The notes under the pieces were generated by a model. The model saw only the letters and a list, made by a program, of their open reading frames with translations. It was not told the origin of the DNA and made no database searches. This document shows positions 1 to 8,520 of a stretch of DNA of 64,000 nt, one piece after another. The position numbers and the translations under genes are program-made. Positions within the stretch are counted from its first letter, which is position 1. Each line of letters starts with the position of its first letter. Source of the DNA: Priestia koreensis (GTDB lineage: Bacteria > Bacillota > Bacilli > Bacillales > Bacillaceae_H); contig NZ_LILC01000023.1 of assembly GCF_001274935.1 (NCBI RefSeq), positions 124,001 through 188,000 of the forward strand. The letters are read 5' to 3'.

Positions 1-1
1 C

Positions 2-724
2 TATACGACAAGCGAGCAATTAAAAGAGTTAATGTTATTAAATCCGGAACTCATTCAATCGCTTCATTCCATTCAGCATTGGAAAGATCAGATCGAGCAG
101 GACGCCTCCGTGATTAACGAAATAAATAATTTACAAAAAGAACTTGAAACGTGGAGTATGTCACCTCTTGAGATTCCTCGCCTGCTGTCATGGATTCATG
201 TACTCATGGACCTCAAGGCCCCCCGCACAACGGACGAAGAAACCATTGAGTGGTTCTCCTCTTTTCACATAGAGGACGTATCTATTTTATCCCAGCTATC
301 TTCCTATAAAAAGATAGCGAAACAAACAGAATGGGTTCATGCCCTCACCACTCTTAAAGAGCAGCTTGAGGATGAGCTTCATTTGTTACAAGGTCGACTC
401 TTGAATCATTCAATAGATGTAGGAAAAATCACGTTAACGCCTCATCAATTATACGACACGCTTTCGCTCATTCATGATTTACGCGACTCTGTATCAGGTC
501 AGCTCTACACACAGCTTTTAACGGGGCATTCAACGAATAATATTCGCCAACGAAAGCTTGATCAGCACAAGGGATACGGAGCTCTTTCTCATCAAAAAGA
601 AAAATATTTATATTCGATGTTTGAAACGCTTCAAAAGTGGGAAGTTATTAGTAAATTAAGACAAGGCTACACTCTCACTCCAAAGGGCCATGTCATTCAC
701 TCACATATGTCTCATCACATGTAA
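2..724 (+). CDS. C-terminal part of an unknown protein ending in a winged-helix-like domain (5' truncated by the window)
   Basis: I do not recognise this protein with certainty. The frame is open to the left edge, and the first in-window ATG (position 32) lacks a well-spaced Shine-Dalgarno site, so the true start is probably upstream. The first 150 residues look helical and Leu/Glu-rich, without membrane segments. The last 60 residues (LSHQKEKYLYSMFETLQKW followed by a TLTPKGH wing-like turn) resemble a winged-helix fold of the RQC type. Bacilli have RQC-minor DNA-binding proteins with such a tail, so one of these is my best guess. A bidirectional terminator follows immediately and separates it from the convergent acyl-CoA synthetase gene. 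Confidence 0.55.
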   Translation, partial: YTTSEQLKELMLLNPELIQSLHSIQHWKDQIEQDASVINEINNLQKELETWSMSPLEIPRLLSWIHVLMDLKAPRTTDEETIEWFSSFHIEDVSILSQLSSYKKIAKQTEWVHALTTLKEQLEDELHLLQGRLLNHSIDVGKITLTPHQLYDTLSLIHDLRDSVSGQLYTQLLTGHSTNNIRQRKLDQHKGYGALSHQKEKYLYSMFETLQKWEVISKLRQGYTLTPKGHVIHSHMSHHM

Positions 725-759
725 AAAAAGGCGTAACCCTTTGGGCTACGCCTTTTTTA
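725..759. terminator. Bidirectional intrinsic terminator
   Basis: AAAAAAGGCGTA and CCC pair with GGG and TACGCCTTTTTT. The hairpin has A/T runs on both sides, so it can end both the left-edge gene and the convergent acyl-CoA synthetase gene. Confidence 0.85.
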
Positions 760-766
760 CGTCTTC

Positions 767-2278
767 CTATTGAAGAGCACCTAACACAAGATCCTTTAAC
801 TCACGCTTCACGATTTTTCCGAGCGTGTTTTTCGGAAGCTCACGAACAAACTCCACTTGGGGTACCTTGTAGTCCGCTACGCGTGATTGAAGATTCGCAA
901 TAACGTCCTTTTCAGTAAGAGAGCTATTCGCATCTTTTACGACGTACGCACGCGGAATCTCTCCCCAAAAGTCATCCGGAATCCCAATTACCGCTACTTC
1001 TAATACACCATCCATATGCTGAATAATTTCTTCTAGCTGAATAGGATACACGTTATCACCACCGCGCACAATGACGTCTTTATAACGTCCCATAATGTAT
1101 AAGAAGCCGTCACTGTCTAATTTTCCGGCATCGCCCATATGGAACCATCCGTCAGTGAAAACCTGCTCCGTTGCTTCTTCGTTATTCCAATACCCTTTAA
1201 ATACGTAAGGACTCTTCACCATAATTTCGCCTACTTCACCTTGTGGGAGAGTTTCCCCTGTGTCAGGATCCGCGATTTTAATTTGGACGCCTGGAACAGC
1301 TTTTCCAACCGAATCTGCCTTGCTTTCACCCATATCATGACGCCAAGCGCTGACGACCCATGCCTCGGTGCTTCCGTAGCCTTCCATCATGAAAATGCCT
1401 TGTTTTTCATATTCATAGATGAGGCTTGCTGGCACCTTCGTTCCACCTGCTGCTGCATATTTAAACGTTTCAGGTTTGCCTCCTCTTTCCTTGAGTTCCT
1501 CAAGCATATACGTATAAACGGACGGGAATCCAAGCATCATATGAATTCCTTCGCGCTCAATCGTATCCCAAATCGTTTTCGGTGTGGAATCAATTTCAAA
1601 AATGATGGTAATTCCAGACGTAATGGAATTAAACAGATTTAAGATTCCACTCATGTGAAACAGTGGATGAACCGCTAAGAAACGACCGCCCTCTTTGACA
1701 GGACGTTTGGCGGCTTCTTTAAAATAAGCATCCAATCCATCGTGCGTGATCATGCAGCCTTTTGCATTCCCCGTTGTTCCTGACGTAAACAGCATAAACG
1801 CCGTTTCTTCCCCTGTTAGTGAAACAGACGGCTCTTCCATTGAGTGCTCTGCGAAAATTTGCTCATATGCCTCAGTTGTATGGAATCCTTTTTCTGCTTG
1901 AATCATGTGCGGAACAATCTGATTTTCTTTTGCATTCTTCACATGATCAGCAAACTCCTCATCATAAAAAAGAACGGTTGGTTTCGCTGTCTGAAGTAAA
2001 TCTTCTAGTTCAAAAGCTGTCAGCTGCCAGCTAAACGGGACAGGAACAGCTCCAATTTTTATTGCCGCCATCATAATGGTTGGAACAGGATGATTGTTTT
2101 TACACAAAATTCCAACCATATTCCCTTTTTGAACGCCAAGACTCATTAAGTAATGAGCCATTTGATTAACGCGCTCATTGTATTGCTTGAACGTATAACG
2201 CGTCGTCCCCCCAACCAAAGCCTCAAGGTGTGGTGTTTTCTCTGCACGCTTTGTTAGAATTTCTTGCATCATACTCAT
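767..2278 (-). CDS. Acyl-CoA synthetase (AMP-forming fatty-acid/carboxylate CoA ligase)
   Basis: An ANL-superfamily adenylating enzyme that activates a carboxylic acid with ATP and ligates it to CoA; the substrate is probably a fatty acid but cannot be read from sequence. Visible motifs, numbered from the ATG at 2287, are the P-loop LFTSGTTGNAKG near residue 166, YGSTE near 304, the GDAG motif near 385, the hinge GRYKD near 400, GGDNVYP just after, and the C-terminal catalytic lysine in NTLGKIVK near 494. About 500 residues is normal length. The ATG at 2287 is in frame, but AGAAAGAAG lies too close to it; the ATG at 2278 has better spacing and is used here. The gene is monocistronic with its own terminator, and the upstream region carries two cre-like sites that suggest carbon catabolite control. 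Confidence 0.88.
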   Translation of the reverse strand: MSMMQEILTKRAEKTPHLEALVGGTTRYTFKQYNERVNQMAHYLMSLGVQKGNMVGILCKNNHPVPTIMMAAIKIGAVPVPFSWQLTAFELEDLLQTAKPTVLFYDEEFADHVKNAKENQIVPHMIQAEKGFHTTEAYEQIFAEHSMEEPSVSLTGEETAFMLFTSGTTGNAKGCMITHDGLDAYFKEAAKRPVKEGGRFLAVHPLFHMSGILNLFNSITSGITIIFEIDSTPKTIWDTIEREGIHMMLGFPSVYTYMLEELKERGGKPETFKYAAAGGTKVPASLIYEYEKQGIFMMEGYGSTEAWVVSAWRHDMGESKADSVGKAVPGVQIKIADPDTGETLPQGEVGEIMVKSPYVFKGYWNNEEATEQVFTDGWFHMGDAGKLDSDGFLYIMGRYKDVIVRGGDNVYPIQLEEIIQHMDGVLEVAVIGIPDDFWGEIPRAYVVKDANSSLTEKDVIANLQSRVADYKVPQVEFVRELPKNTLGKIVKRELKDLVLGALQ

Positions 2279-2344
2279 TGTTTTCATCTTCTTTCTGTTT
2301 GTTTTGTAATTTTGTAATGTTGATTTTATTTATATACCCATTGT

Positions 2345-2358
2345 AAGAACCGCTATCA
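2345..2358. promoter_or_regulatory. cre-like/operator half-site within the acyl-CoA synthetase promoter
   Basis: AAGAACCGCTATCA keeps the downstream half of the CcpA cre consensus. On the minus strand it lies between TTGTTT and TACAAT, a plausible -35/-10 pair with 18-nt spacing. It is a direct repeat of the better site at 2436. Confidence 0.4.
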
Positions 2359-2435
2359 CCTAAAAACAAATCAAAAAACTCTGAAATGATAAAAATGGTA
2401 AAATGTGTTCTCTTTTTATCCTTAATTTAGGTGAA

Positions 2436-2449
2436 AGAAACCGTTATCA
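2436..2449. promoter_or_regulatory. cre-like site upstream of the acyl-CoA synthetase gene
   Basis: AGAAACCGTTATCA fits the CcpA consensus TGWNANCGNTNWCA with one mismatch. It sits about 170 bp upstream of the start. Flanking TTTAGGTGA and TCACCTAAA (2356-2364) also form an inverted pair around the region. Confidence 0.45.
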
Positions 2450-2474
2450 CAAAAACATCATTCGTTCTTATAAT

Positions 2475-2508
2475 AAAAGAAGACCTCGAAAAGGAGGCCT
2501 TCTTTTTA
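2475..2508 (-). terminator. Intrinsic terminator of the ABC permease operon
   Basis: On the minus strand AAGAAG-CCTC pairs with GAGG-CTTCTTTT immediately after the permease stop codon. Confidence 0.8.
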
Positions 2509-4506
2509 CTATTTTATGAGCTTTTTCATAGATTCTTTTGGAACATCGTAAACTTGAATCGTTTGCCCAGCCTTTTTTGGTAGGAAGACAATCGTTTGGT
2601 AATCTCGACCATCGTAAACATCATACTCACTATTCTCAAGCAATTTTTGAATTTGCTTTTCATCACGAGTCGTTTTTACTTTTGGCTGCTCCGCTAGATA
2701 TTCATTGAACTCTGCTCTTGACATATTATATGAGCTCTCTCGTACATCTTGATCATATTTTGGCAGAATGGTCGCTGATTCAAAGTCAGTTGCGGTTGTT
2801 AGAGCTTGATCTGCTAGCCCTTCTTTTTGTAGCCACTTTTCAATTTCCTTATAATAAACTTCTAGCGTCATCGGTAGTTGATTTCGATCTGTTATAGAAA
2901 TGTTAATGGATGACAAATCAACCTTGTCAGTTAAGACATCTGTTGCTTTTTGTTTTTGAATTTCTTCCTGAAGCAAGTGAACAAATTCTTCAATTTTCGT
3001 TCGTTCCGTAATATAGACGGGACGTTTTTCTACTAGATTTGATTGAATCTCAATTGATCGAATCGTTGAAATGCTTTTATCACTTAATGCATAGACAGGA
3101 TACATCTTCTCTTTATATTCCCTTGAGTCCACAAGTGGCTTCATGTCCTCATCAAATAGGTGACGTGGAATGTTGTATAATCGAACGATACGCCCTCCAC
3201 CTTTCAACTCATATGCAATCCCAATTGTATCAAAAACTCCATGACCACGTTGGAGAGAAGCTTCTTTAATTAGCTTTTTGTGCAACTGTTCAATGTGTTT
3301 TAAGATAGTAGGATCTGTGTAAGCTACCATACTTCGATCATCACCAATCGCCTCATCCCCGTTGTCTATTGCTTTTAGCGTGTAAAGATCTTCACCTACA
3401 TATACTTTCTTCACATTTTTTAAGTCTGGTACTTTCTTTTCAATTCCGAGAATGTCCAGTGAGATAATCGCAAAAAACAGTGCGGCAACGACTGCAAACC
3501 CAACATATCCTTTCCATCTGAAACCAATGCGCCACGTTTTTTGTAATACGACTTCCGCTACTACGTAACCGACGATCGATCCAATTACGTACCCAAATAA
3601 AAACCAGCCTAGTTTATTATTTTGTGAAAGGCCAAAATAGGCACCTCCAAGGAGCGTAAAACACGCCATTACGCCATATTTAAAGACAGGCTGAAAAAAT
3701 TGGAACGAGATGGCTCTTGAACTCATTTCGATTGCTCTCTTTTTATAGGCAATCAAACCGATTACGTAAAAAATGACCACTAAACTACTATACGTAATTA
3801 GAACGGTTGGACTGACTGTACCTTGACCAAGTAATCCAACTCGAGCAAACGGAAGGGCATCTCTTGTCAACGTGCCATCTAAGTAGTAATCAAGCGCAAT
3901 TCCTTTAATAAGAGAAGCTGCGTTAATCGCCACAATGCTCGTAATACCTACAGGTAACAAAAACAGAATGTAGGTTAAGGCCCCTTGCACCATCGTGATT
4001 CCCGTAAATATTCCGACAAAAACAGTAGCCATAAATACGAATAATAAAAACAAAATGGTAAGCCCGATCCAGCTCCATATATGGGCTGGCGTGGTAATAT
4101 ACATAAGCTTGTAGTTTACTCCTATTACGTAAAACACAATACCCGTTAAAAAGACAGGAAGAATTAATAAAACAACCCCTGTTATAATACGCTGGTTATA
4201 TAAGCTTTCTCTCTTAATCGGCAAGCTATGAATATAATCAGCGGAGAGCTTTGTTTGCATATAGCGGAATAATAGTAGTCCAAGAAGAACAGGTACAGTA
4301 AAAATAGCGATGGTATAAATGTCTCTTGATAAATCAAATAAGCTTTGGCTTTTTTCTTCTATAAAGTTTTCTTCTGTAATGATGTTATAAAGATCGAGCG
4401 GCCCTGTGAAGAGCAACGTCAGAAAATAAACGATGCTAATCCATCCGACGCTTCGTAAATCTTGTATAAAAATGCCGCGATTAAACGAAAATAGTTTCGA
4501 CCGCAT
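2509..4506 (-). CDS. ABC transporter permease with large C-terminal extracytoplasmic domain (DUF6449-like)
   Basis: The N-terminal half (roughly residues 15-360) has eight or nine hydrophobic helices typical of ABC-2 permeases. The C-terminal 300 residues are soluble and charged, which matches the Bacillus permeases annotated with DUF6449; that domain's function is not known to me. It pairs with the ATPase encoded just upstream, whose stop it overlaps. An in-frame TTG at 4512 is only 2 nt from GGGGGA, while the ATG at 4506 has 8 nt spacing and is preferred. By analogy with the ytr locus, the system may respond to cell-envelope stress, but the substrate is unknown. Confidence 0.78.
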   Translation of the reverse strand: MRSKLFSFNRGIFIQDLRSVGWISIVYFLTLLFTGPLDLYNIITEENFIEEKSQSLFDLSRDIYTIAIFTVPVLLGLLLFRYMQTKLSADYIHSLPIKRESLYNQRIITGVVLLILPVFLTGIVFYVIGVNYKLMYITTPAHIWSWIGLTILFLLFVFMATVFVGIFTGITMVQGALTYILFLLPVGITSIVAINAASLIKGIALDYYLDGTLTRDALPFARVGLLGQGTVSPTVLITYSSLVVIFYVIGLIAYKKRAIEMSSRAISFQFFQPVFKYGVMACFTLLGGAYFGLSQNNKLGWFLFGYVIGSIVGYVVAEVVLQKTWRIGFRWKGYVGFAVVAALFFAIISLDILGIEKKVPDLKNVKKVYVGEDLYTLKAIDNGDEAIGDDRSMVAYTDPTILKHIEQLHKKLIKEASLQRGHGVFDTIGIAYELKGGGRIVRLYNIPRHLFDEDMKPLVDSREYKEKMYPVYALSDKSISTIRSIEIQSNLVEKRPVYITERTKIEEFVHLLQEEIQKQKATDVLTDKVDLSSINISITDRNQLPMTLEVYYKEIEKWLQKEGLADQALTTATDFESATILPKYDQDVRESSYNMSRAEFNEYLAEQPKVKTTRDEKQIQKLLENSEYDVYDGRDYQTIVFLPKKAGQTIQVYDVPKESMKKLIK

Positions 4507-5380
4507 AGCCAACGTCCCCCATTTCGTAAATAAAGATTTCTTCTAATGTGAGCGGAAGGAGATCAAAAATCACTGGATTGTAAGAGTCAATAAGCCTTGT
4601 CACGGCGTCTTCTTTTCCTCTCACAATAAACAGCATGACGCTGCCTCGTTTTTCCTCATATAAAACGTTCAGCTTTTCAAGAAGACCCATTGGGACATCG
4701 CGCTTGAAGGCTACCTGAATTTTATGGACATCTGATTTTAGATCATCAAGATCTTTCTCAATCATTAACTCTCCTTTATGTAAAATCCCAACATGATCAC
4801 ACAGGTCTTCTACTTCACGAAGATTATGAGACGAAATCAAGATCGTCATCTCACGTTCTGCAACGTCTTGAATAAGCAGATTTTTAATTTTTTTACGCAT
4901 CACTGCATCAAGTCCGTCAAGCGGTTCATCCAATACAAGAATATCTGGCATCGCTGATAGCGTTAACCAAAACGCCACCTGACGCTGCATACCCTTTGAT
5001 AGGCGGTGGACCTTTTTATTTAGATCGATGTTGAACACCGAACGTAGCTTTTGAAAGCGCTCCTCGTTCCAGTCAGCGTACACACTTCTATAAAACTGCC
5101 CCATTTGTTTAATCGTGGACTGCGGGAAGAAGTACAGTGCATCAGGTATAAAAATCAGCTTTTGTTTCACCTCTACGTTTTCAAAAACGGATTGATCCAT
5201 CACTGAAATCGTTCCTGAATCCTGCTTGTAGATGCCACAAAGCATTTTTAACAGCGTCGTTTTCCCCGCTCCGTTTGATCCAAGCAATCCGTAGATCGAT
5301 CCTTTTTTTACATGAAGCGTAACGTTTTTTACCGCTTCTATATCTTCAAATTCTTTTCGCAGATTAGTTGCCTTGATCAT
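4481..5380 (-). CDS. ABC transporter ATP-binding protein (YtrB-like)
   Basis: Cytoplasmic ATPase subunit powering the adjacent permease. The Walker A motif is GSNGAGKTT near residue 36, the signature is LSKGMQRQ near 130, and Walker B is DILVLDEPLDGLD near 147, followed by the SSHNL H-loop. The start is the ATG at 5380, preceded by AAGGAGGTAATCCG; longer in-frame extensions lack such a site. It overlaps the end of the GntR gene by 17 nt and the permease start by about 26 nt, so the three genes form one translationally coupled operon. The signature is a slightly divergent LSKGM. Confidence 0.9.
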   Translation of the reverse strand: MIKATNLRKEFEDIEAVKNVTLHVKKGSIYGLLGSNGAGKTTLLKMLCGIYKQDSGTISVMDQSVFENVEVKQKLIFIPDALYFFPQSTIKQMGQFYRSVYADWNEERFQKLRSVFNIDLNKKVHRLSKGMQRQVAFWLTLSAMPDILVLDEPLDGLDAVMRKKIKNLLIQDVAEREMTILISSHNLREVEDLCDHVGILHKGELMIEKDLDDLKSDVHKIQVAFKRDVPMGLLEKLNVLYEEKRGSVMLFIVRGKEDAVTRLIDSYNPVIFDLLPLTLEEIFIYEMGDVGYAVETIFV

Positions 5381-5762
5381 TCGGATTACCTCCTTGCACC
5401 GTTTCCTCTGCTGCTTCAATGAGTGAGAGAATGTCCTCCCGGTTCATCCCTAGATACAGTGCTTCTGAAATGAGCTTAATTAGATCATTCTTCATCTTCT
5501 TCACCTTCTCATTATTTGTTGTAATAGCCTGCGGAGCGACAAAGCTCCCTTTTCCTGGGACCGAGTATATGTAACCCTGGTGTTCAAGCTCACGATACGC
5601 TTTTTGAATCGTATTTGGATTGATGGTTAGCTCTTTTGCCAGCAACCGTACGGAAGGTAATTGCGCATCAGCTTTAAACACTTCATGGATGATGAGTTCT
5701 TTTAGTTTCTCGACAAGCTGTTCATAGATGGGCTTGCGACTACGTAAGTCTAATTCAAACAT
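5364..5762 (-). CDS. GntR-family transcriptional regulator (YtrA subfamily)
   Basis: Short GntR repressor of 132 residues. The winged helix-turn-helix spans roughly residues 10-75 (LPSVRLLAKEL, NPNTIQKAYRELE, PGKGSFVA). It is followed by the short helical dimerisation tail of the YtrA subfamily instead of a large effector domain. It is the first gene of the operon with the ABC ATPase and permease, the classic autoregulated arrangement. GGAAGGAGGG precedes the ATG. A palindrome overlapping its promoter (5801-5833) is the likely operator. The inducing signal is unknown; relatives respond to cell-wall antibiotics. Confidence 0.9.
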   Translation of the reverse strand: MFELDLRSRKPIYEQLVEKLKELIIHEVFKADAQLPSVRLLAKELTINPNTIQKAYRELEHQGYIYSVPGKGSFVAPQAITTNNEKVKKMKNDLIKLISEALYLGMNREDILSLIEAAEETVQGGNPNDQGN

Positions 5763-5800
5763 AGTGGCCCTCCTTCCAATTAGTAATCACGTTTCATTGT

Positions 5801-5861
5801 ATTAACTGTATTACGAATCCTATTACAGTTAATATTATAATTCACGAGCAAAAAATTACAA
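5801..5861 (-). promoter_or_regulatory. GntR operon promoter with palindromic operator
   Basis: On the minus strand TTGTAA (5856-5861) and TATAAT (5834-5839) are 16 nt apart. ATTAACTGTA (5801-5810) and TACAGTTAAT (5824-5833) form a perfect 10-bp inverted repeat abutting the -10 and covering the likely transcription start, which fits repression by the YtrA-type regulator. Confidence 0.65.
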
Positions 5862-5876
5862 GCATTAATTTACGAC

Positions 5877-5912
5877 AAAAAAATCCCCGCTTTTTACAGC
5901 GAGGATTTTTTT
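5877..5912 (-). terminator. Intrinsic terminator after the cell-wall hydrolase gene
   Basis: AAAAAATCC-CGCT pairs with AGCG-GGATTTTTTT. It lies just downstream of the minus-strand hydrolase stop. Confidence 0.85.
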
Positions 5913-5921
5913 GAAATCATC

Positions 5922-6389
5922 TTATTTTGCGAATACGTGCTCACCGATTTTAATCGTTTCGTGCTTACCACGTAACCACTGGTTATCTGTTTTATCTGGA
6001 TTATAGAAGAACAATGAACCTTGACCTTTGCCGTGGAAATTAATCGCTTCGTCTACAGCTTTTTTAGCTTCGGACGTTGCTGGGTCATTAATGCTTCCGT
6101 TTAGTACAGGTGAAAATTCGTTTTTTTGGTAGACAATTCCTTTTAATGAATCTGGGAACTTGTCGCTATCTAAACGATTTAAAACGACTGTTGCAACGGC
6201 TACTTGACCAGCATAAGGTTCACCCTTTGCTTCGGCCGTTACCAATCGAGCGAGTAGGTCTTTTTCATTTGAACTTAGTGATACTTGTTTTTCAGCTGCC
6301 TCTGCCTTATGTTGTCCGGCATCTCCAGCATATTGAACACCTAACGCAGGTATTACAAGCGCGGCTGTCATAATCAGTTTCTTTAGCAT
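5922..6389 (-). CDS. Secreted cell-wall hydrolase, SleB/CwlJ-type (Hydrolase_2)
   Basis: Exported peptidoglycan hydrolase of 155 residues. Residues 1-30 form a signal peptide (MLKKLIMTAALVIPALGV, cleavage near AEA). The rest is a single SleB/CwlJ catalytic domain: LLARLVTAEAKGEP carries the likely catalytic Glu, followed by VAVATVVLNRL and the FSPVLNGSI region. There is no separate peptidoglycan-binding domain, unlike SleB itself. The ATG at 6389 has AGGAGG 10 nt upstream; the longer in-frame ORF starting at 6503 lacks such support and overlaps the mutS2-like stop. The family includes spore-cortex lytic enzymes and vegetative relatives such as YkvT, and sequence alone does not tell which role applies. 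Confidence 0.88.
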   Translation of the reverse strand: MLKKLIMTAALVIPALGVQYAGDAGQHKAEAAEKQVSLSSNEKDLLARLVTAEAKGEPYAGQVAVATVVLNRLDSDKFPDSLKGIVYQKNEFSPVLNGSINDPATSEAKKAVDEAINFHGKGQGSLFFYNPDKTDNQWLRGKHETIKIGEHVFAK

Positions 6390-6499
6390 ATAGTTGAAAA
6401 CCTCCTGTGACTTTTTCGTGCTAGTTGTCACTTTAACAAGGCTGAAGGTAGAAGTCACTATGAAACTTGAACCAATAGATCCATAAAATAGGATATCTT

Positions 6500-8425
6500 T
6501 CACTCTTCCTCATCGCGCTCAATCACAAGACCCTCTACGTATTTGCGACTGATCAACCGCTCTTTTTTACGATTCTCTTTTGAGTCAAAAACAATGGAAA
6601 AATCGTAATCGTCAGGGTATAACTCATCCCTTGAGATGTAGAGTTTTAGACGTTTGTGATTGTACGTGCGCTTTTCCTCTTTTACCTGCACCACGTAATT
6701 ACCGAACGAATCAGGACCGCTGTACACAATACCGAATTCATCGCTTTGCGTAATGCGTACGTTATCTCCCTGAACAAATATCGTCGCAGTTGCTTGCTGT
6801 GGTTTGGCTGTTTTTTGATGAGCATGACGATTGACGATGATCTGTTTGTCTAGCTCTCTTTGATTTTCTGTTGATCCTAACGGATATTCTTTTTCTTCTC
6901 GATACGTAATGCGATGCGCTTCTTCAATAATCTTTGGATGAAGACCCAGCTTTAAGGCAATGGCAAACGCCTGGCTTTCCCCACCCTTTCCAATCAGCAA
7001 GCGGTAAGTTGGCTTTAGCGTGTGAATATCAAATTCCATGGACCCGTTTCGAAACCCTTCTGTGGCATCAGCAAATTCCTTGATTTCGCTGTAATGAGTC
7101 GTCGCAAGCATCGTTACGCCTTTTTTAGCAAGCTGATGAAGAATGGCCGTTGCAAGTCCCATCCCTTCACTTGGATCGGTACCAGAGCCAAGTTCATCCA
7201 CTAATACAAGCGTATATTCATTCGCTTCTTTTAAAATTTCAATGATATTTGTCAAATGCGAGCTAAAGGTACTCAAGCTTTGTTCAATACTTTGGCCATC
7301 TCCAATATCAACGAGAATTTGCTTAAAAATAGCCACTTCACTTCCTTCGTTAACAGGAACGTGGAGTCCGCTTTGAACCATCATTACAAGAAGACCCACT
7401 GTTTTGATCGTCACCGTTTTTCCGCCTGTATTTGGACCTGTAATAACCAAATTGCGGTAATTGGTTCCGATTTCAACAGTGAGTGGTACAGCCCCATCTC
7501 CTAATAACGGATGCCTCGCCCCCTTCAACAACACACGGCTTTCTTCGTTAATAGCAACTTCCCTTCCGTTAATGAACTGGCTATGTTTTCCTTTGGCAAA
7601 CAAGACATCGTAGTGGATCATCGTTTCAATCGATCCTTTTAGTGACGGTTCGTTCTCTTCTACAAGTGCGGTAAGGGAAAATAGAATTCGCTCTACCTCT
7701 ACCTCCTCCATTGCTTTTTGCAGATCGATCAGGTCTTGAATGGATGAGGCTTCTTCTGGTTCGATATATAGCGTCGATCCAGAAGCAGAGGTATCTAAAA
7801 TTGATCCTTTCACCTTACTTTTATACTCTTTTTTCACCGCTACTGCATATCGTCCATTTCGTTCACTGATTGTTGACTCTTGGAGGTACGCTTTATATTT
7901 GGATGATTTTACGATTTGCTGCAGCTTTTCTTTAAGCTTTTGCTCGTGTGTTTCAAGCTGTCTCCGAATTTTTAGTAATTCTTTACTTGCATAATCATCT
8001 ACCCGTCCGTTTCGAATGCAGCGAACAATTTCATCTGCTATCACTGACAAATCATCTATTCCATCTACATATAAACTAACGCGAGGTGCGAGGTGCTGTT
8101 TATCTTTCATAAATCGCTTTAGCTTTGCACAGCTGTCCAGAAAGCCAAGAAGCTTACTTAACGTGTCGACTTTTAATGCTGTTCCTTTATGAAGCTGTTT
8201 CATCAGCACGCTCATTCCTGACAACCCTGATAATGGAACACTCGCACTTTTTTCTAAAATAGCGACCGCTTCCGTTACTTCCGCTAGCTGTGCTTGCAGC
8301 TGTCGTTTATTTATAGACGGTAGAAGCGCTAAAATTTGTTCTTTTCCTTCTTCTGTCATAGCGAATTTCGCCACGTCTTCTTTCACTCGGTTATATTCTA
8401 ATACGCTATATGCACGTTCGTTCAA
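6500..8425 (-). CDS. MutS2-family ATPase lacking the Smr domain
   Basis: Homodimeric ABC-type ATPase of the MutS2 family, 641 residues. It has the MutS core and clamp helices (about 100-310), Walker A GPNTGGKT at 330-337, Walker B LVLVDELGSGTD at 406-417, and ATTHYSE near 441. A KOW-like segment (DNVRITQSDEFGIVYSG, about 554-570) follows. Canonical MutS2 (B. subtilis, about 785 aa) continues into a Smr endonuclease domain; this protein ends without one. MutS2 is reported to act on branched DNA and to split collided ribosomes, with KOW contacting the ribosome. The start is TTG at 8425 with AAAGGAGGG 9 nt upstream. It is transcribed alone behind a long structured leader with two short ORFs and two terminators, which suggests transcription attenuation. 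Confidence 0.85.
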   Translation of the reverse strand: MNERAYSVLEYNRVKEDVAKFAMTEEGKEQILALLPSINKRQLQAQLAEVTEAVAILEKSASVPLSGLSGMSVLMKQLHKGTALKVDTLSKLLGFLDSCAKLKRFMKDKQHLAPRVSLYVDGIDDLSVIADEIVRCIRNGRVDDYASKELLKIRRQLETHEQKLKEKLQQIVKSSKYKAYLQESTISERNGRYAVAVKKEYKSKVKGSILDTSASGSTLYIEPEEASSIQDLIDLQKAMEEVEVERILFSLTALVEENEPSLKGSIETMIHYDVLFAKGKHSQFINGREVAINEESRVLLKGARHPLLGDGAVPLTVEIGTNYRNLVITGPNTGGKTVTIKTVGLLVMMVQSGLHVPVNEGSEVAIFKQILVDIGDGQSIEQSLSTFSSHLTNIIEILKEANEYTLVLVDELGSGTDPSEGMGLATAILHQLAKKGVTMLATTHYSEIKEFADATEGFRNGSMEFDIHTLKPTYRLLIGKGGESQAFAIALKLGLHPKIIEEAHRITYREEKEYPLGSTENQRELDKQIIVNRHAHQKTAKPQQATATIFVQGDNVRITQSDEFGIVYSGPDSFGNYVVQVKEEKRTYNHKRLKLYISRDELYPDDYDFSIVFDSKENRKKERLISRKYVEGLVIERDEEE

Positions 8426-8445
8426 CGTAAAAACCCTCCTTTAGA

Positions 8446-8481
8446 AAATAAAAAAGCACCATGAACAACGTTCATGGCGCT
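8446..8481 (-). terminator. Leader terminator 2 (gene-proximal)
   Basis: In RNA sense GTTCATGG pairs with CCATGAAC around a 3-nt loop, here read from the reverse arm, extended by GC/GC and followed by GCTTTTTTATTTT. It lies between leader and start codon, so it must be bypassed for gene expression. Confidence 0.8.
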
Positions 8482-8520
8482 CGAAAATATTGATCTACGT
8501 CCCCATTTATCTCAGTGGAT

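Noticed and set aside
1139..1642. Plus-strand 167-codon frame antisense to the acyl-CoA synthetase
   Set aside because: Antisense shadow of a conserved enzyme region, with no ribosome site and Cys/Phe-rich composition.
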